A stretch of 64,000 nt of DNA from Actinoplanes palleronii (GCF_016862315.1 NZ_BOMS01000043.1:49700-113699); one strand, 5' to 3'; positions 45,706 to 55,280 are shown, counted from the first letter of the stretch. The notes: generated from the letters alone by a model not told the origin. Translations and numbers: made by a program.

Positions 45706-46473
45706 TCAGCTCGCGGTCCACCCGCCGTCGATGGTGATCGAGGAGCCGGTGATGAACGCGGCGGGCGGGCTGCACAGGTAGGCGACCAGTTCGGCCACCT
45801 GGTCCGGCTCGATCAGCTGTTTGATCGCCGCGCGCCGGAGCAGGATCTGCTCGACCACGTCGGCCTCGGCGATCCCGTTGACCTCGGCCTGGTCGGCGAT
45901 CTGCCGGTCGACGAGGGGGGTACGGACGAAGGCCGGGTTGACGCAGTTGGAGGTCACCCCGTGCTCGGCGCCCTCCAGAGCGGTGACCTTGGACAGGCCC
46001 TCGAGCCCGTGCTTGGCGGTCACGTAGGCGGCCTTGTACGGCGAGGCGATCAGCCCGTGCACCGAGGAGATGTTGACGACCCGGCCCCAGCCGTGGGCGT
46101 ACATGTGCGGCAGCACCCGCCGGATCAGCCGGAACGGCGCCTCCACCATGACCCGCTGGAGCAGCGCGAACTTCTCCGGCGGGAACTCCGGCAGCGGCGC
46201 GACCACCTGCAGGCCGGCGTTGTTCACCAGCACGTCCACCTCGGCCGGGAGCGCGTCCGTGGCGGCCAGGTCGGACAGGTCGGCGGTGATCGCGCGCCCG
46301 CCGATCGCCGTGGCGACGTCCTTGGCGGCGCGCTCGTCGATGTCCACGGCCAGCACGTCGGCGCCGGCCGCCGCCAGCCGTTCGGCGCAGGCGCGCCCGA
46401 TGCCGCTGCCGGCGCCGGTCACCAGCGCGGTGCGTCCGGTCAGGTCGAGGTGGACCACCCGTGCCGAAGTCAT
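45706..46473 (-). CDS. Short-chain dehydrogenase, probably 3-hydroxybutyrate type
   Basis: From ATG 46473 the product is 255 residues. The NAD site TGAGSGIG is near 19-26, then NNAG, NISSVHG and the catalytic Y-V-T-A-K. The segment SNCVNPAFVRTPLVDRQIADQA with the C-terminal LIEPDQVAELVAYLCSP, SSITIDGGWTA agrees with D-3-hydroxybutyrate dehydrogenases, which interconvert acetoacetate and 3-hydroxybutyrate. The acetoacetyl-CoA ligase at 61 kb would take its product onward. The open frame upstream to 46665 runs into the next gene's 3' end and a terminator. Confidence 0.85.
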   Translation of the reverse strand: MTSARVVHLDLTGRTALVTGAGSGIGRACAERLAAAGADVLAVDIDERAAKDVATAIGGRAITADLSDLAATDALPAEVDVLVNNAGLQVVAPLPEFPPEKFALLQRVMVEAPFRLIRRVLPHMYAHGWGRVVNISSVHGLIASPYKAAYVTAKHGLEGLSKVTALEGAEHGVTSNCVNPAFVRTPLVDRQIADQAEVNGIAEADVVEQILLRRAAIKQLIEPDQVAELVAYLCSPPAAFITGSSITIDGGWTAS

Positions 46474-46546
46474 GCCGTCAACCGTACGGATCGCCGGCGG
46501 CGGCGAGGGTGTGTGCGCGCCACACAAGAAACCGTCGCCCGATGTG

Positions 46547-46582
46547 CGCAAGGCCGGCGCCCCGAGGGGTGCCGGCCTTGCG
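46547..46582 (-). terminator. Hairpin after the secreted protein gene
   Basis: Perfect 12-bp arms (46547-46558 and 46571-46582) with a 12-nt loop, 14 bp behind the stop at 46596 on the minus strand. Confidence 0.75.
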
Positions 46583-46595
46583 GAGAGGGACGTGC

Positions 46596-47588
46596 CTACT
46601 TCTTGGTGACGACGACCTTCTTGCCGGACGCCTTGATCGTGTAGATCACCTTCACGCCGGTCCACGGGTTCTTCGCGTAGATCCGCACCCCGCCGGTGAT
46701 GTTGGTGACCGTGACGACCTTGACCTTGGCGGTCTTGTTGAACGTCGCGCCGTCCCGCTTGACGACCTTGCGCAGCACCGAGACCTTGACGGTGTGCTTG
46801 TTCGCCGCGGTGCGCACGTCGGCCGCGCTCTTCTTGGCCAGCTTCTGCACGTCGGTGGCCAGGTTGACGTAGGCCACCGCCTTGGTCAGCGTGGCGAGGC
46901 CGACGGTCTGCGCGGTGGTCGGCAGGGTGACCGTCTGCGCGCCGTACCGCCAGGCGAACGTCGCGGTCATGTAGTGCGCGTAGCCGAGGGTGGCACCGGT
47001 GAGCACGCCGGCCGCGTTCACCTGCAGGGCGTAGTCGCCCTCGTCGCCGTCGCTGTACTTGTAGGTGGTCGACCCGTCGTCGTGCACGGTCTTGGTGCCG
47101 GCGTAGTCGTTGTCGTCGGTCAGCACGACGGCCGGGTCGGCGCTGTTGTCCCGGGCCCAGGAGACCGCGTTGAGCTTGGTGTTCGTGGTGAACACGAACG
47201 TCGCGGACGGCTTGCGGATCATCTTGACCGCGGCCTTCTGCTTCTTCGAGCTCAGCGGCTCGTACAGGCCCTTCTTGCTGACCGCGTACGTGGTGCTGTG
47301 CTCGTAGGGCAGGGCCAGCTTGACGTACGCGCGGCCGGCGAGCGGGTCGGTGACGAACGTCGCGGTCCCGCTCGCGTCGTCGGCCTTCATCGTGTAGTTG
47401 CCGGCCCAGCCCTTCGCCTCGGCGGCGCGAGTGGTGACCGCTGCCGCGTCGAGCGCCTTGGCCATCTCGGTCTTGCTCAGCGTCGTGGTGGTGTCAGCGG
47501 CGAAGGCGGCGCCGGGGACGGCGAGCACGCCGGCTGCGGCGACCGAGGCGGTGGCCAGCAGCAGAGCCGGCCGGAGAGTGCGGAGCAC
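46596..47588 (-). CDS. Secreted protein, unknown function
   Basis: 330 residues from GTG 47588 with AAAGGA upstream. The signal peptide (LRTLRPALLLATASVAAAGVLAVPGAAFA-A) has no lipobox. The mature chain alternates beta-prone and polar segments (NYTMKADDASGTATFVTD, STTYKYSDGDEGDYALQV), a layout seen in lipid- or ligand-binding beta proteins of the LppX/LolA type, but I cannot confirm the relation. The C-terminal 110 residues are Lys/Thr/Val-rich (KVKVVTVTNITGG, VVVTKK) and could contact the wall. It diverges from the RNA methyltransferase gene. Confidence 0.65.
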   Translation of the reverse strand: MLRTLRPALLLATASVAAAGVLAVPGAAFAADTTTTLSKTEMAKALDAAAVTTRAAEAKGWAGNYTMKADDASGTATFVTDPLAGRAYVKLALPYEHSTTYAVSKKGLYEPLSSKKQKAAVKMIRKPSATFVFTTNTKLNAVSWARDNSADPAVVLTDDNDYAGTKTVHDDGSTTYKYSDGDEGDYALQVNAAGVLTGATLGYAHYMTATFAWRYGAQTVTLPTTAQTVGLATLTKAVAYVNLATDVQKLAKKSAADVRTAANKHTVKVSVLRKVVKRDGATFNKTAKVKVVTVTNITGGVRIYAKNPWTGVKVIYTIKASGKKVVVTKK

Positions 47589-47751
47589 CAGAGGTGTCCT
47601 TTCGAGGCGTGGACGATACGTCACCGTCGCGTCGGTAACGCTGGCACGATAACCCATGTGATCAATGGTTCGGCAGGGTCGATCCGGCCTTTTCTGATCA
47701 TCGAGTGGGTCGAGTCCGGCGCGCCGGTCCCCGGCTGCTTGGATAGTGCGA

Positions 47752-48582
47752 ATGGGCAGGACATTGCGGATCAGCGCTCGGAACGCCACCTTCCAGCAGT
47801 GGCAGGCGCTGCTCGCCAACCGCACCAAGCGGCACCGGGCCGGTGAGTTCCTGGTCCAGGGCGTGCGCCCGATCAGCCAGGCGCTCGAGCACGGCTGGCC
47901 GGTGCACGCGCTGCTGCTCGACGACACCCGGCGGCTCTCCGACTGGAGCCGCGACGTGCTCGACCGGACACCGGACGCGGCCCGGTTCTCGCTCAGCGAG
48001 GAGCTGATGCACGAGCTGGGCGGCAAGGACGAGGAGGTGCCCGAGCTGCTCGCCGTGGTCGGGATGGCGGCCGACGACGTGACCCGGGCGGTGCGTCACC
48101 AGCCGGACCTGCTGACCCTGGTCTTCGACCGGCCGACCAACCCGGCCAACGTCGGCGCGTTGATCCGGTCGGCGGACGCGTTCGGCGCCACCGGCCTGGT
48201 GATCACCGGGCACGCGGCCGACCCGTACGACCCGAAGGCCGTGCGGGCCAGCACCGGGTCGCTGTTCGCGCTGCCCGTGGTGCAGGTCGCCAGCCATCGC
48301 GAGGTGGTCGACGAGGTGATCGCGCTGCGCCGCGCGGGACTGCCGGTGGAGATCCTCGGCAGCGACGAGGGCGGCGACGTCGACCTGGCCGGGCATGACC
48401 TCACCGGGCCGAAGGTGATCGCGATCGGGAACGAGACCCGGGGGCTGAGCGGCGCGTGGCGGGCCGCCTGCGACCAGATCCTGCGGATCCCGATGGCCGG
48501 CGCCGCCAGCTCGCTGAACGCGTCCGTGGCCGGCACCGTCGTTCTCTACGAGGCCGCCCGTCAGCGCGCCGCCACGGCCTAG
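47752..48582 (+). CDS. TrmH/SpoU-family RNA 2'-O-methyltransferase
   Basis: 276 residues from ATG 47752 (GTG 47746 is possible). An N-terminal substrate-binding part (FQQWQALLANRTKRHRAGEFLVQGVRPI) is followed by the SPOUT domain: motif 1 VFDRPTNPANVGALIRSADAFG, motif 2 IAIGNETRGLS, and motif 3 IPMAGAASSLNASVAG, which bind S-adenosylmethionine in a deep knot. Family members methylate tRNA or 23S rRNA riboses. The exact site is unknown. The GATAGT before the start may be a -10 of a leaderless mRNA. Confidence 0.9.
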   Translation: MGRTLRISARNATFQQWQALLANRTKRHRAGEFLVQGVRPISQALEHGWPVHALLLDDTRRLSDWSRDVLDRTPDAARFSLSEELMHELGGKDEEVPELLAVVGMAADDVTRAVRHQPDLLTLVFDRPTNPANVGALIRSADAFGATGLVITGHAADPYDPKAVRASTGSLFALPVVQVASHREVVDEVIALRRAGLPVEILGSDEGGDVDLAGHDLTGPKVIAIGNETRGLSGAWRAACDQILRIPMAGAASSLNASVAGTVVLYEAARQRAATA

Positions 48583-49700
48583 GCGCCGAGCAACCGGCCG
48601 CGGGAGGAACGCGGCTCGGCGGCCGCCCCGCTGAGGCTGGTCGCGAGCTGATCCGGGTTCGCCGCGCCGCCGCTGACCCCGCCGACCGCAGCCGGTACCG
48701 GCGTGCCGATGCTGATCTGGGCCATCGCGGCCAGGGCCGACGTGTCGGCCTCGAAATAGCCGTCGTGGCCGGTCACGTCGCCGGCGGGCAGTGGCAGCGC
48801 GCCGAACGCCGGGTCGATCGGCAGCCGGCCGTGCCCGAGACCGAACACCCGGATCCCGGGCAGTTTGCGGGTCCAGTCGTCCGGGGCGCTGCCCGCCCAG
48901 ACCCGGGCGCCGCCGCCCAGCGCCGCGCGGTCGCCGACACCCATACCCGGGCTGCCGATCGCCACGATGTCAGTGACCTGCTCGGGCAGGTGCGCGGCGG
49001 CGCGACCGGCGACGATCGACCCGTAGCTGTGCCCGATCACCACGATCTCCCGGTCCGGCCGGTCCGCCACCAGGCCGTCGGCGAACCGCTCCAGCGCGAG
49101 GGCGCCGGCCGCGGCCCGATCCTCGCGCAGTGCGGCCCGGCGGACGCCCTCCGGCGGGTCGTAGCCCAGCCAGGCGATCACCGCGACCCGGGCGGCCGGC
49201 TCGGCGGCCCGGATCCGCTGGTAGAGCTGTTTTGCCTGCCAGGCCGGGGCGCGGCGTTCGACGTGACCGAGCCCGGTGTCGAAGTTGGCCAGCGTGTCGT
49301 CCACGCCGGGGATCAGGATCGCCACCCGCCGCGCGGTGGCCAGGTCGCCGAGCACCTCGACGATCCGGCCGTCGCCGCGCCGGTCCAGGGCCATGATCTG
49401 CCGGCCGGCGAACTCCCCGCTGCGGTTCGCGGCATAACGCAGCCGCAGCGGGACGCCGTCCAGGTTGCCGATCACGCCCGGGTGGTCGCGGGCCATCCGG
49501 TCCGCCTCGGCCGGCGGGAGGGCCGCGAAGAACGCGGCGACCTGTGCCGGGCTGGCGGTCGTCGGGTCCGGCAGGCCCCGCGGGTCGGCCCGCCACGCCG
49601 CGGCCCCGGCGGGTGCGGTGGCGATCGCCTCGGTCGGCCCGAACAGCCACACCGCAGGCAGTGCGAGCAGCACGGCCGTAACAATCCACAAGCGACTCAT
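48579..49700 (-). CDS. Alpha/beta hydrolase, DUF1023-like
   Basis: 373 residues with a signal-anchor (LWIVTAVLLALPAVWLFG) at the start. The nucleophile motif GHSYGS and the surrounding VADRPDREIVVIGHSYGSIVAGRAAAHLP follow the actinobacterial DUF1023 group. The acid and His are likely in the DPAFGALPLP and GHDGYFEADTSALAAM segments. The family contains lipases and esterases secreted or surface-bound. The substrate is unknown. Its last 4 bp overlap the convergent RNA methyltransferase gene. Confidence 0.85.
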   Translation of the reverse strand: MSRLWIVTAVLLALPAVWLFGPTEAIATAPAGAAAWRADPRGLPDPTTASPAQVAAFFAALPPAEADRMARDHPGVIGNLDGVPLRLRYAANRSGEFAGRQIMALDRRGDGRIVEVLGDLATARRVAILIPGVDDTLANFDTGLGHVERRAPAWQAKQLYQRIRAAEPAARVAVIAWLGYDPPEGVRRAALREDRAAAGALALERFADGLVADRPDREIVVIGHSYGSIVAGRAAAHLPEQVTDIVAIGSPGMGVGDRAALGGGARVWAGSAPDDWTRKLPGIRVFGLGHGRLPIDPAFGALPLPAGDVTGHDGYFEADTSALAAMAQISIGTPVPAAVGGVSGGAANPDQLATSLSGAAAEPRSSRGRLLGA

Positions 49701-49844
49701 GGTTCCCCTCCCGCGCCGATGTCCGGTCTGCGGGAAAGGTAGGAAGACGGCCTTCTGCCGGTCGTCACTCCGTGGCGGGAGTTCACGGGTGGTACCGCGG
49801 GACTACCGGGTCACCCTGCGGTAGGGTACGAAAAGATCCTGGTC

Positions 49845-49850
49845 TATGCT
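49845..49850 (+). promoter_or_regulatory. -10 box of a leaderless LacI-type gene
   Basis: TATGCT ends 6 nt before GTG 49857. No ribosome site precedes the GTG, so transcription probably begins at or beside the start codon. Confidence 0.5.
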
Positions 49851-49856
49851 TTATGC

Positions 49857-50879
49857 GTGAAACAAGGCGATGAAACAAGAGTCACCGTACGCGATCTCGC
49901 CGCCCGCACCGGCCTCTCCATCGCCACCGTCTCCCGGGTGCTCAACGACCGCGCCAACGTCGCGCCGGACACCCGCGACAAGGTGCTGCGGGCGATGCAC
50001 ACGCTGGGCGGCCGGGCGCCGCGCCGGCGGGGCGCCCGGTCACAGGCAGCCGGCGTCTTCGTGCGCTGCCCGTACGTGCTGACCGACTACTTCGGACTGA
50101 TCGTCTCCGCGGTGGCCGAGGCGCTCGAGCCGCACGGCCTGCACGTGATCCTGAACGCCGGCACCGCCGCGCAGCAGGCCCGGGTGCTGCCCACCCTGCC
50201 GGAGCGCCGGGACGTGGCCGGCGCGGTGCTGATCCTGCCGCCCGAGCCGGGTGCCGACCTGGTCCGGCTGCGCGACCGCGGCTTCCCGTTCGTGCTGGTC
50301 GACCCGCGGATCTCGCCGCCGCGCGACGTGGCAGCGGTCTCCGCCGCGCACTTCGCCGGCGCCCGCGCGCTGACCGCGCACCTGATCGAGCTGGGTCACC
50401 GCCGGATCGGCATCATCGGCGGCCCGCGGGACTGGCTGGCCAGCGACAACCGCTTCCACGGCTACCTCGCGCCGCTGGCCGAGGCGGGCGTGCTGCACGC
50501 GCCGGAGCTGACCCGGTTCGTGGCCGAGCCGACCACCGCGCTGGGTCACCGGGCCGCCGCCGAGCTGCTCGACCTGCCGGAGCGGCCGACCGCGCTGCTG
50601 GCGTTCAACGACAAGATGGCGGTCGGCGCGCTGCGGGCGGCCGCCGAACGGGGCCTGCGGGTGCCGCAGGACCTGTCGGTGGCCGGTTTCGACGACATAG
50701 ATCTCGGCTCGGCCTGTGACCCGATGCTGACCACGGTGCGGCAGCCGCTCGGCGAGATGGGCCGGATGGCGGTGCACCTGCTGCTCCGGATGCTCGGCGG
50801 GCACCGGCTGGACGCGTTGCACCTGGAGCTCGGCACGGAACTCGTGGTGCGCGGCTCGACCGGCCCGGCGCCTGCTTGA
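49857..50879 (+). CDS. LacI-family transcriptional regulator
   Basis: 340 residues. The HTH and hinge are VTVRDLAARTGLSIATVSRVLNDRANV (about 9-35), with a second helix near KVLRAMHTLG. The periplasmic-binding-like core has GHRRIGIIGGPRDW, ALLAFNDKMAVGALRAA and GFDDIDLGSACDPMLTTVRQPLGEMG. LacI regulators respond to sugars. Here the next two genes are GH30 glucanases, and a palindrome lies between, so it probably represses them until glucan breakdown products appear. Confidence 0.95.
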   Translation: MKQGDETRVTVRDLAARTGLSIATVSRVLNDRANVAPDTRDKVLRAMHTLGGRAPRRRGARSQAAGVFVRCPYVLTDYFGLIVSAVAEALEPHGLHVILNAGTAAQQARVLPTLPERRDVAGAVLILPPEPGADLVRLRDRGFPFVLVDPRISPPRDVAAVSAAHFAGARALTAHLIELGHRRIGIIGGPRDWLASDNRFHGYLAPLAEAGVLHAPELTRFVAEPTTALGHRAAAELLDLPERPTALLAFNDKMAVGALRAAAERGLRVPQDLSVAGFDDIDLGSACDPMLTTVRQPLGEMGRMAVHLLLRMLGGHRLDALHLELGTELVVRGSTGPAPA

Positions 50880-50888
50880 CGTGTTTCA

Positions 50889-50902
50889 CGGTTCCGGAAC
50901 CG
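50889..50902. promoter_or_regulatory. Candidate LacI operator before the GH30 genes
   Basis: CGGTTCCGGAACCG is a perfect 14-bp palindrome, flanked by GTTTC and GAAAC arms, 96 bp before the GH30 start. A CG centre in such a palindrome is usual for LacI operators. A partial copy (TCCGGAACC) follows at 50913-50921. Confidence 0.65.
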
Positions 50903-50997
50903 AAACGACTCATCCGGAACCCCCTACTCATTGACTGACGTATTTGGCAAAGGTTTCCTTCCTGTTACGCCATCCCCTTCCCTCGAGGGAGTCAGTC

Positions 50998-52851
50998 ATG
51001 CGCAAGACCCTGCTCGCCGCCGCGGTTCTGGCCGGCAGCGTGCTCTACGCGCCGGCCGCGCTCGCCGCCGGCGAGGCTGTCAACGTCTACCTCACCACCA
51101 CATCGGACAGTGCCGGCCGCACTGTCACCCGCGGGCTGCAGCAGCAGGCGGCCGTCGCGTTCGGCCCGGCCGGCGGCAGCGCCGGCACCACCATCACCGT
51201 CAACGAGGCCACCGGCTACCAGACCTTCGAGGGCGGTGGCGCCTCGATCACCGACACCACCGCGTACCTGATGCGGGGCGGCCCGATCAGCGCGACCACC
51301 CGGGACGCCGTGATGAGCAAGCTGTTCAGCCCCACGAACGGCATCGGGCTCTCGTTCGTCCGCAACCCGATCGGCGCGTCCGACCTGTCCCGGCCCGGCA
51401 ACGTCTCGCTCGACGACACCTGCTGCGACCTGAACGACTTCGGCGCCGGCGGCTACGACACGAACGTCCGGTTGCTCACCCAGCAGGCCAAGCAGCTCAA
51501 CCCGGCCCTGCGGGTGATGGGCGTGCCGTGGAGCGCGCCGGGCTGGATGAAGGACAACGGCCGGATGGACCAGATGGGCTGGCTGAAGTTCGAGAACTAC
51601 CCGACCTACGCGCAGTACCTGGTCAGGTACATCCAGAGCTACCAGGCGGCCGGCATCCCGGTCGACTACCTGTCGGTGCAGAACGAGCCGAACTGCTGCC
51701 AGGCCGGCAACCCGACCGCGATGAACTACCCCGGTATGAGCTGGAACCCGTCCGGCCTGGTGGAGTTCACCAAGAACTACATGTACCCGGCGCTGCGCTC
51801 GGCCGGGATCAACACCAAGGTGCTGGTCCACGACTGGAACTACGGCGACTACGCCAGCTTCGGCTCCGGCATCCTCAACGACGCCGGGATCCGCAGTGAC
51901 CCGCTGTTCGGCGGGATCGCCTGGCACGGGTACGGCGGCAGCCCGACCATCGGTACCGACGTGCACAACCAGTACCCGGCCGTGAAGCAGTTCGAGACCG
52001 AGCACTCCGGCGGCACCTGGATCGGCAATCAGCAGAACGAGGACATGAACAACATCATCGACTACACCCGGAACTGGGGCAGCTCGGTGGTCAAGTGGAG
52101 CCTCGGCGTCAACCAGAGCATGGGCCCGCACAACGGCGGCTGCGGCACCTGCACCGGCTTCATCACCGTGCAGGAGGGCGGCGCCCGGGCCGGCCAGGTC
52201 GACTACACCGTCGAGTACTACACGATGGGGCACCTGACCAAGTTCGTGAAGCCGGGCGCGGTCCGGATCGACACCAACGCCACCAGCGCGGTGCCGAACG
52301 TGGCCTGGAAGAACCCGGACGGCTCGAAGGCGCTGATCGCGCACAACGGCGGCACGTCCAGCCAGTCGGTCCGGGTCAACTGGTCCGGCCAGTCGTTCAC
52401 CTACACCCTGCCGGCCCGGACCACGGCGACGTTCACCTGGTCGGGCAGCACCGGCACCCCGCCGCAGACCGGCGGCACGATCACCGGGCTCGGCGGCAAG
52501 TGCGCGGACGTGGCCGGCGGCGTCACCACCAACGGGACCGCGGTCCAGCTCTACACGTGCAACGGCTCGACCGCGCAGCAGTGGACCCGGGCATCGGACG
52601 GGACGCTGCGCTCGCTCGGCAAGTGCCTGGACATCGTCGGGCCGAGCACCGCGGACGGCACGCTCGCCCACCTCTGGGACTGCCACACCGGCACCTCGCA
52701 GCAGTGGACCTATGACAGCGCGTCGCAGCACCTGGTCAACACGTACTCCGGGAAATGCCTCGACGTGAAGGACAACACCTCGGCGGACGGAACCCGCCTT
52801 CAGGTGTGGACGTGTGGCACCGGCGCCAACCAGAAGTGGGTGCTCAACTGA
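50998..52851 (+). CDS. Secreted GH30 glucanase with ricin-type CBM13
   Basis: 617 residues from ATG 50998 with GAGGGAG 6 nt upstream. Signal peptide to about ALA-A (23). The GH30 barrel covers about 60-480: GYQTFEGGGASITDT, WSAPGWMK, the acid/base Glu230 in SVQNEP and the nucleophile Glu335 in FETEHSGG. A TGTPPQTGG linker leads to a CBM13 beta-trefoil (about 490-617, GKCLDVVG- and QQW-type repeats). GH30 members of this kind act on beta-1,6-glucan or related glucosides. It overlaps the next GH30 by one base. Confidence 0.93.
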   Translation: MRKTLLAAAVLAGSVLYAPAALAAGEAVNVYLTTTSDSAGRTVTRGLQQQAAVAFGPAGGSAGTTITVNEATGYQTFEGGGASITDTTAYLMRGGPISATTRDAVMSKLFSPTNGIGLSFVRNPIGASDLSRPGNVSLDDTCCDLNDFGAGGYDTNVRLLTQQAKQLNPALRVMGVPWSAPGWMKDNGRMDQMGWLKFENYPTYAQYLVRYIQSYQAAGIPVDYLSVQNEPNCCQAGNPTAMNYPGMSWNPSGLVEFTKNYMYPALRSAGINTKVLVHDWNYGDYASFGSGILNDAGIRSDPLFGGIAWHGYGGSPTIGTDVHNQYPAVKQFETEHSGGTWIGNQQNEDMNNIIDYTRNWGSSVVKWSLGVNQSMGPHNGGCGTCTGFITVQEGGARAGQVDYTVEYYTMGHLTKFVKPGAVRIDTNATSAVPNVAWKNPDGSKALIAHNGGTSSQSVRVNWSGQSFTYTLPARTTATFTWSGSTGTPPQTGGTITGLGGKCADVAGGVTTNGTAVQLYTCNGSTAQQWTRASDGTLRSLGKCLDIVGPSTADGTLAHLWDCHTGTSQQWTYDSASQHLVNTYSGKCLDVKDNTSADGTRLQVWTCGTGANQKWVLN

Positions 52852-55025
52852 TGCTGTTGCTCAAACCGCTCGTCGCGGCCGCGATGGCCGCCGGCTCCCT
52901 GGGCGTGCCCTCCGCGCACCCGGCGCCGATCGTCACCGGCACCTATTCGGCGGGCACCGCGCAGTGGCAGTCACTGCCGTCGACCCGGCTCACCACCTCG
53001 GCCAAGACCGCCGACGCCACCGTGGTGATCGACCCGAGCCGGACCGAGCAGACCTACTCCGGGATCGGCTTCTCGATCGACGAGACCGCGGTGTCGAACC
53101 TGTGGAAGCTCACCCCGGCCGAGCGGGACCGGGCGATCCGGCTGCTGGCCGACCCGCGGACCGGCGCCGGCCTTGACCGCTTCCGGCTCACCATCGGCAG
53201 CCCGGACCTGATCGAGCACCTGCCGTTCTGGTCCTATGACGACCTGCCGACCGGCGTCACCGAGGACTGGCAGCTCAAACACTTCTCCATCCAGCGCGAC
53301 ATCGACCTGCACATCGTCGACACGATCAAGCTGATCCAGAAGTACAACCCGAAGGCCACCTTCTTCGCGTCCGCGTGGAGCGCGCCGGCCTGGATGAAGA
53401 CCAACAACAAGTTCCTCGGCGAGGTCGCCCTCAAGCCCGGCAGCACGACCGATTTCTACCAGGCCGGCAAGCTGCGCGACGACTGCATCGAGGTCTTCGC
53501 CAGGTATTACGTGAAGTACCTGCAGGCGTACGCCCGGCACGGCATCAAGGTCGACGCGATCACGCTGCTCAACGAACCGGGGATGGACGTGGTCTACCCG
53601 GCCATGGACATCAGCGTCGAGCAGCAGCAGAAGCTGTCGGTCGCGATCAAGCGGGAGTTCCGCAAGGCCGGGGTGCGCGCCGACCTCTACATCCACGACT
53701 TCAACTTCTGGGACTGGCGCGACCCGAACAGCACCGCGACCAAGAACTACTACCGGGTGCTCAACGACCCGAAGGCCGCGGCGGCTGCCGACGCGATCGC
53801 CTTCCACCCGTACTGGGGTGATCCGGTGGTGATGCGCGACGCCTATCAGCAGACCGGCAAGCCGGTGCACATGACCGAGACCAGCGATCTGTCGCCGGCC
53901 ACCGTGCTGTCCTACTTCCGGCTGGACGCCAGCTCCTACATCCTCTGGGCGCAGGCCACCGACCAGGACGGCGGCACGCTGCACTGGACCGGCGAGCGCA
54001 ACAACGACGTCGACTGGGACGAGGTCGCCCGCACCAGCAAATGGCCGGATCGCCTGGTCAAGGTCAACACCACCACCAAGACCTTTTCGGTACGAGGTGA
54101 GCTCTACCAGCTCGGCCAGTTCGCCAAGTACCTCACCCCGAAGCACGTCCGGGTGGAGTCCAGCGCCACCGACAACGGCGTGACGAGTGTGGTGTTCCGC
54201 GACCACGACGACTACGTCGCGATCCTCGGCAACGCCAACCCGGCGGCGACCTCCGTGCGGGTGCTCACCGGAGCCCGCTCGTTCACCACGACCGTGCCGG
54301 CCGGGGCGTACGCCACGTATCGCTGGAGCGGCGGCGAGCCGGACGCACGGCACAACCACGCCCCGCGTCTGGCCGGCGTTCCGGACGTGACCGCCGACCA
54401 GTACGGCACGACCCGGGTCCGGCTGCGCGCCACCGACGCCGACCGGGACCGGCTGGTCTTCTACGCCACCGACCTGCCGGCCGGCGCCCGCCTCGACGCG
54501 ACGACCGGTGTGGTCACGCTGAACCCGCTCGCCGCCGGTGCCCAGCAGTTCACCGTCGCGGTCACCGACGGGAAGGCGCACGCGGAGACGACGGTGCACG
54601 TGACGGTCCGTCCGCACGGCGCGCCGGTCGGTGCCGTCGTGGAGGCCGAGGGGTACACCGCGCAGCACGGCTGGACCGAGGGCGGCGGAAACTTCGTCGA
54701 GAGCAACGCGGCGGCCAGCGGCGGCCACAACATCGGCTGGACCGCCGCCGGGAACTGGCTGTCCTACCGCGTCGAGGTGCCGGCCGGGACGTACCGCCTG
54801 CAGCTGCGGGTGGCGAACGGCAGCGGCGCCGAGGCGACCGGGGCGATCTCGATCCGGGACGCGTCCGGTGCGGTGTTGTCATCCGTTTCGGTTCCGGCCA
54901 CCGGGGGATGGGGCACGTACCAAACGGTCGAGACGCCCATCTCGCTGGCTGATGGTGATCAGCTGATCACGGTCTACTGTGAAACCGGTGGGTTCAACCT
55001 GGACTACCTACGGCTGACTGTGTAG
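52851..55025 (+). CDS. Secreted GH30 glucanase with Ig-like and CBM6 domains
   Basis: 724 residues from an ATG whose A is the last base of the upstream stop. Signal peptide ends near APSAHPA (about 25). The GH30 barrel follows (about 55-500): YSGIGFSIDETA, SAWSAPAWMK, acid/base Glu242 in LLNEPG and nucleophile Glu343 in MTETSD. An Ig/cadherin-like linker domain (APRLAGVPDVTADQYGTTRVRL... about 520-605) precedes a CBM6-type domain (about 610-724, VEAEGYTAQHG, GWTAAGNWLSYRVEVPAGTY). Sequence differs strongly from the first GH30, so they are not a fresh duplication and probably split the work on beta-glucan. Confidence 0.92.
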   Translation: MLLLKPLVAAAMAAGSLGVPSAHPAPIVTGTYSAGTAQWQSLPSTRLTTSAKTADATVVIDPSRTEQTYSGIGFSIDETAVSNLWKLTPAERDRAIRLLADPRTGAGLDRFRLTIGSPDLIEHLPFWSYDDLPTGVTEDWQLKHFSIQRDIDLHIVDTIKLIQKYNPKATFFASAWSAPAWMKTNNKFLGEVALKPGSTTDFYQAGKLRDDCIEVFARYYVKYLQAYARHGIKVDAITLLNEPGMDVVYPAMDISVEQQQKLSVAIKREFRKAGVRADLYIHDFNFWDWRDPNSTATKNYYRVLNDPKAAAAADAIAFHPYWGDPVVMRDAYQQTGKPVHMTETSDLSPATVLSYFRLDASSYILWAQATDQDGGTLHWTGERNNDVDWDEVARTSKWPDRLVKVNTTTKTFSVRGELYQLGQFAKYLTPKHVRVESSATDNGVTSVVFRDHDDYVAILGNANPAATSVRVLTGARSFTTTVPAGAYATYRWSGGEPDARHNHAPRLAGVPDVTADQYGTTRVRLRATDADRDRLVFYATDLPAGARLDATTGVVTLNPLAAGAQQFTVAVTDGKAHAETTVHVTVRPHGAPVGAVVEAEGYTAQHGWTEGGGNFVESNAAASGGHNIGWTAAGNWLSYRVEVPAGTYRLQLRVANGSGAEATGAISIRDASGAVLSSVSVPATGGWGTYQTVETPISLADGDQLITVYCETGGFNLDYLRLTV

Positions 55026-55114
55026 GGGCGGTCATCCGCCGGGCTGCCGGAGGCGTGCCACAAGTTCGCCTTCGGCAGCGTCGGACACCGGCACGGGTTT
55101 TCCGTGACCACCCA

Positions 55115-55240
55115 CGGACGTCGCCCCGGAGGGCTTCGCGTTCTGGACGCGCCAGCGGCCAGCGAAGCCCGCAGGGGTCCCGGCGGGAGCGACGATCTGT
55201 ACCCCGGCGGACGCACGACATCATGAATTTGATCTTGATG
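55115..55240 (-). repeat. Dispersed 126-bp repeat, copy 2
   Basis: The inverted counterpart of 6337-6462, about 90% identical by eye. It occupies most of the gap between the second GH30 and the SnoaL-like gene. An Arg/Ser-rich frame is open through it (55055-55354) but lacks support. Confidence 0.75.
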
Positions 55241-55248
55241 GTGATCAG

Positions 55249-55275
55249 TTGGTGCCGCCGGCCAGAACGGCACCA
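55249..55275. repeat. Perfect 9-bp hairpin beside repeat copy 2
   Basis: TTGGTGCCG and CGGCACCAA flank a 9-nt spacer. Copy 1 has a CACCAA at the equivalent side, so the hairpin may be part of the element. Confidence 0.5.
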
Positions 55276-55280
55276 ACCGC

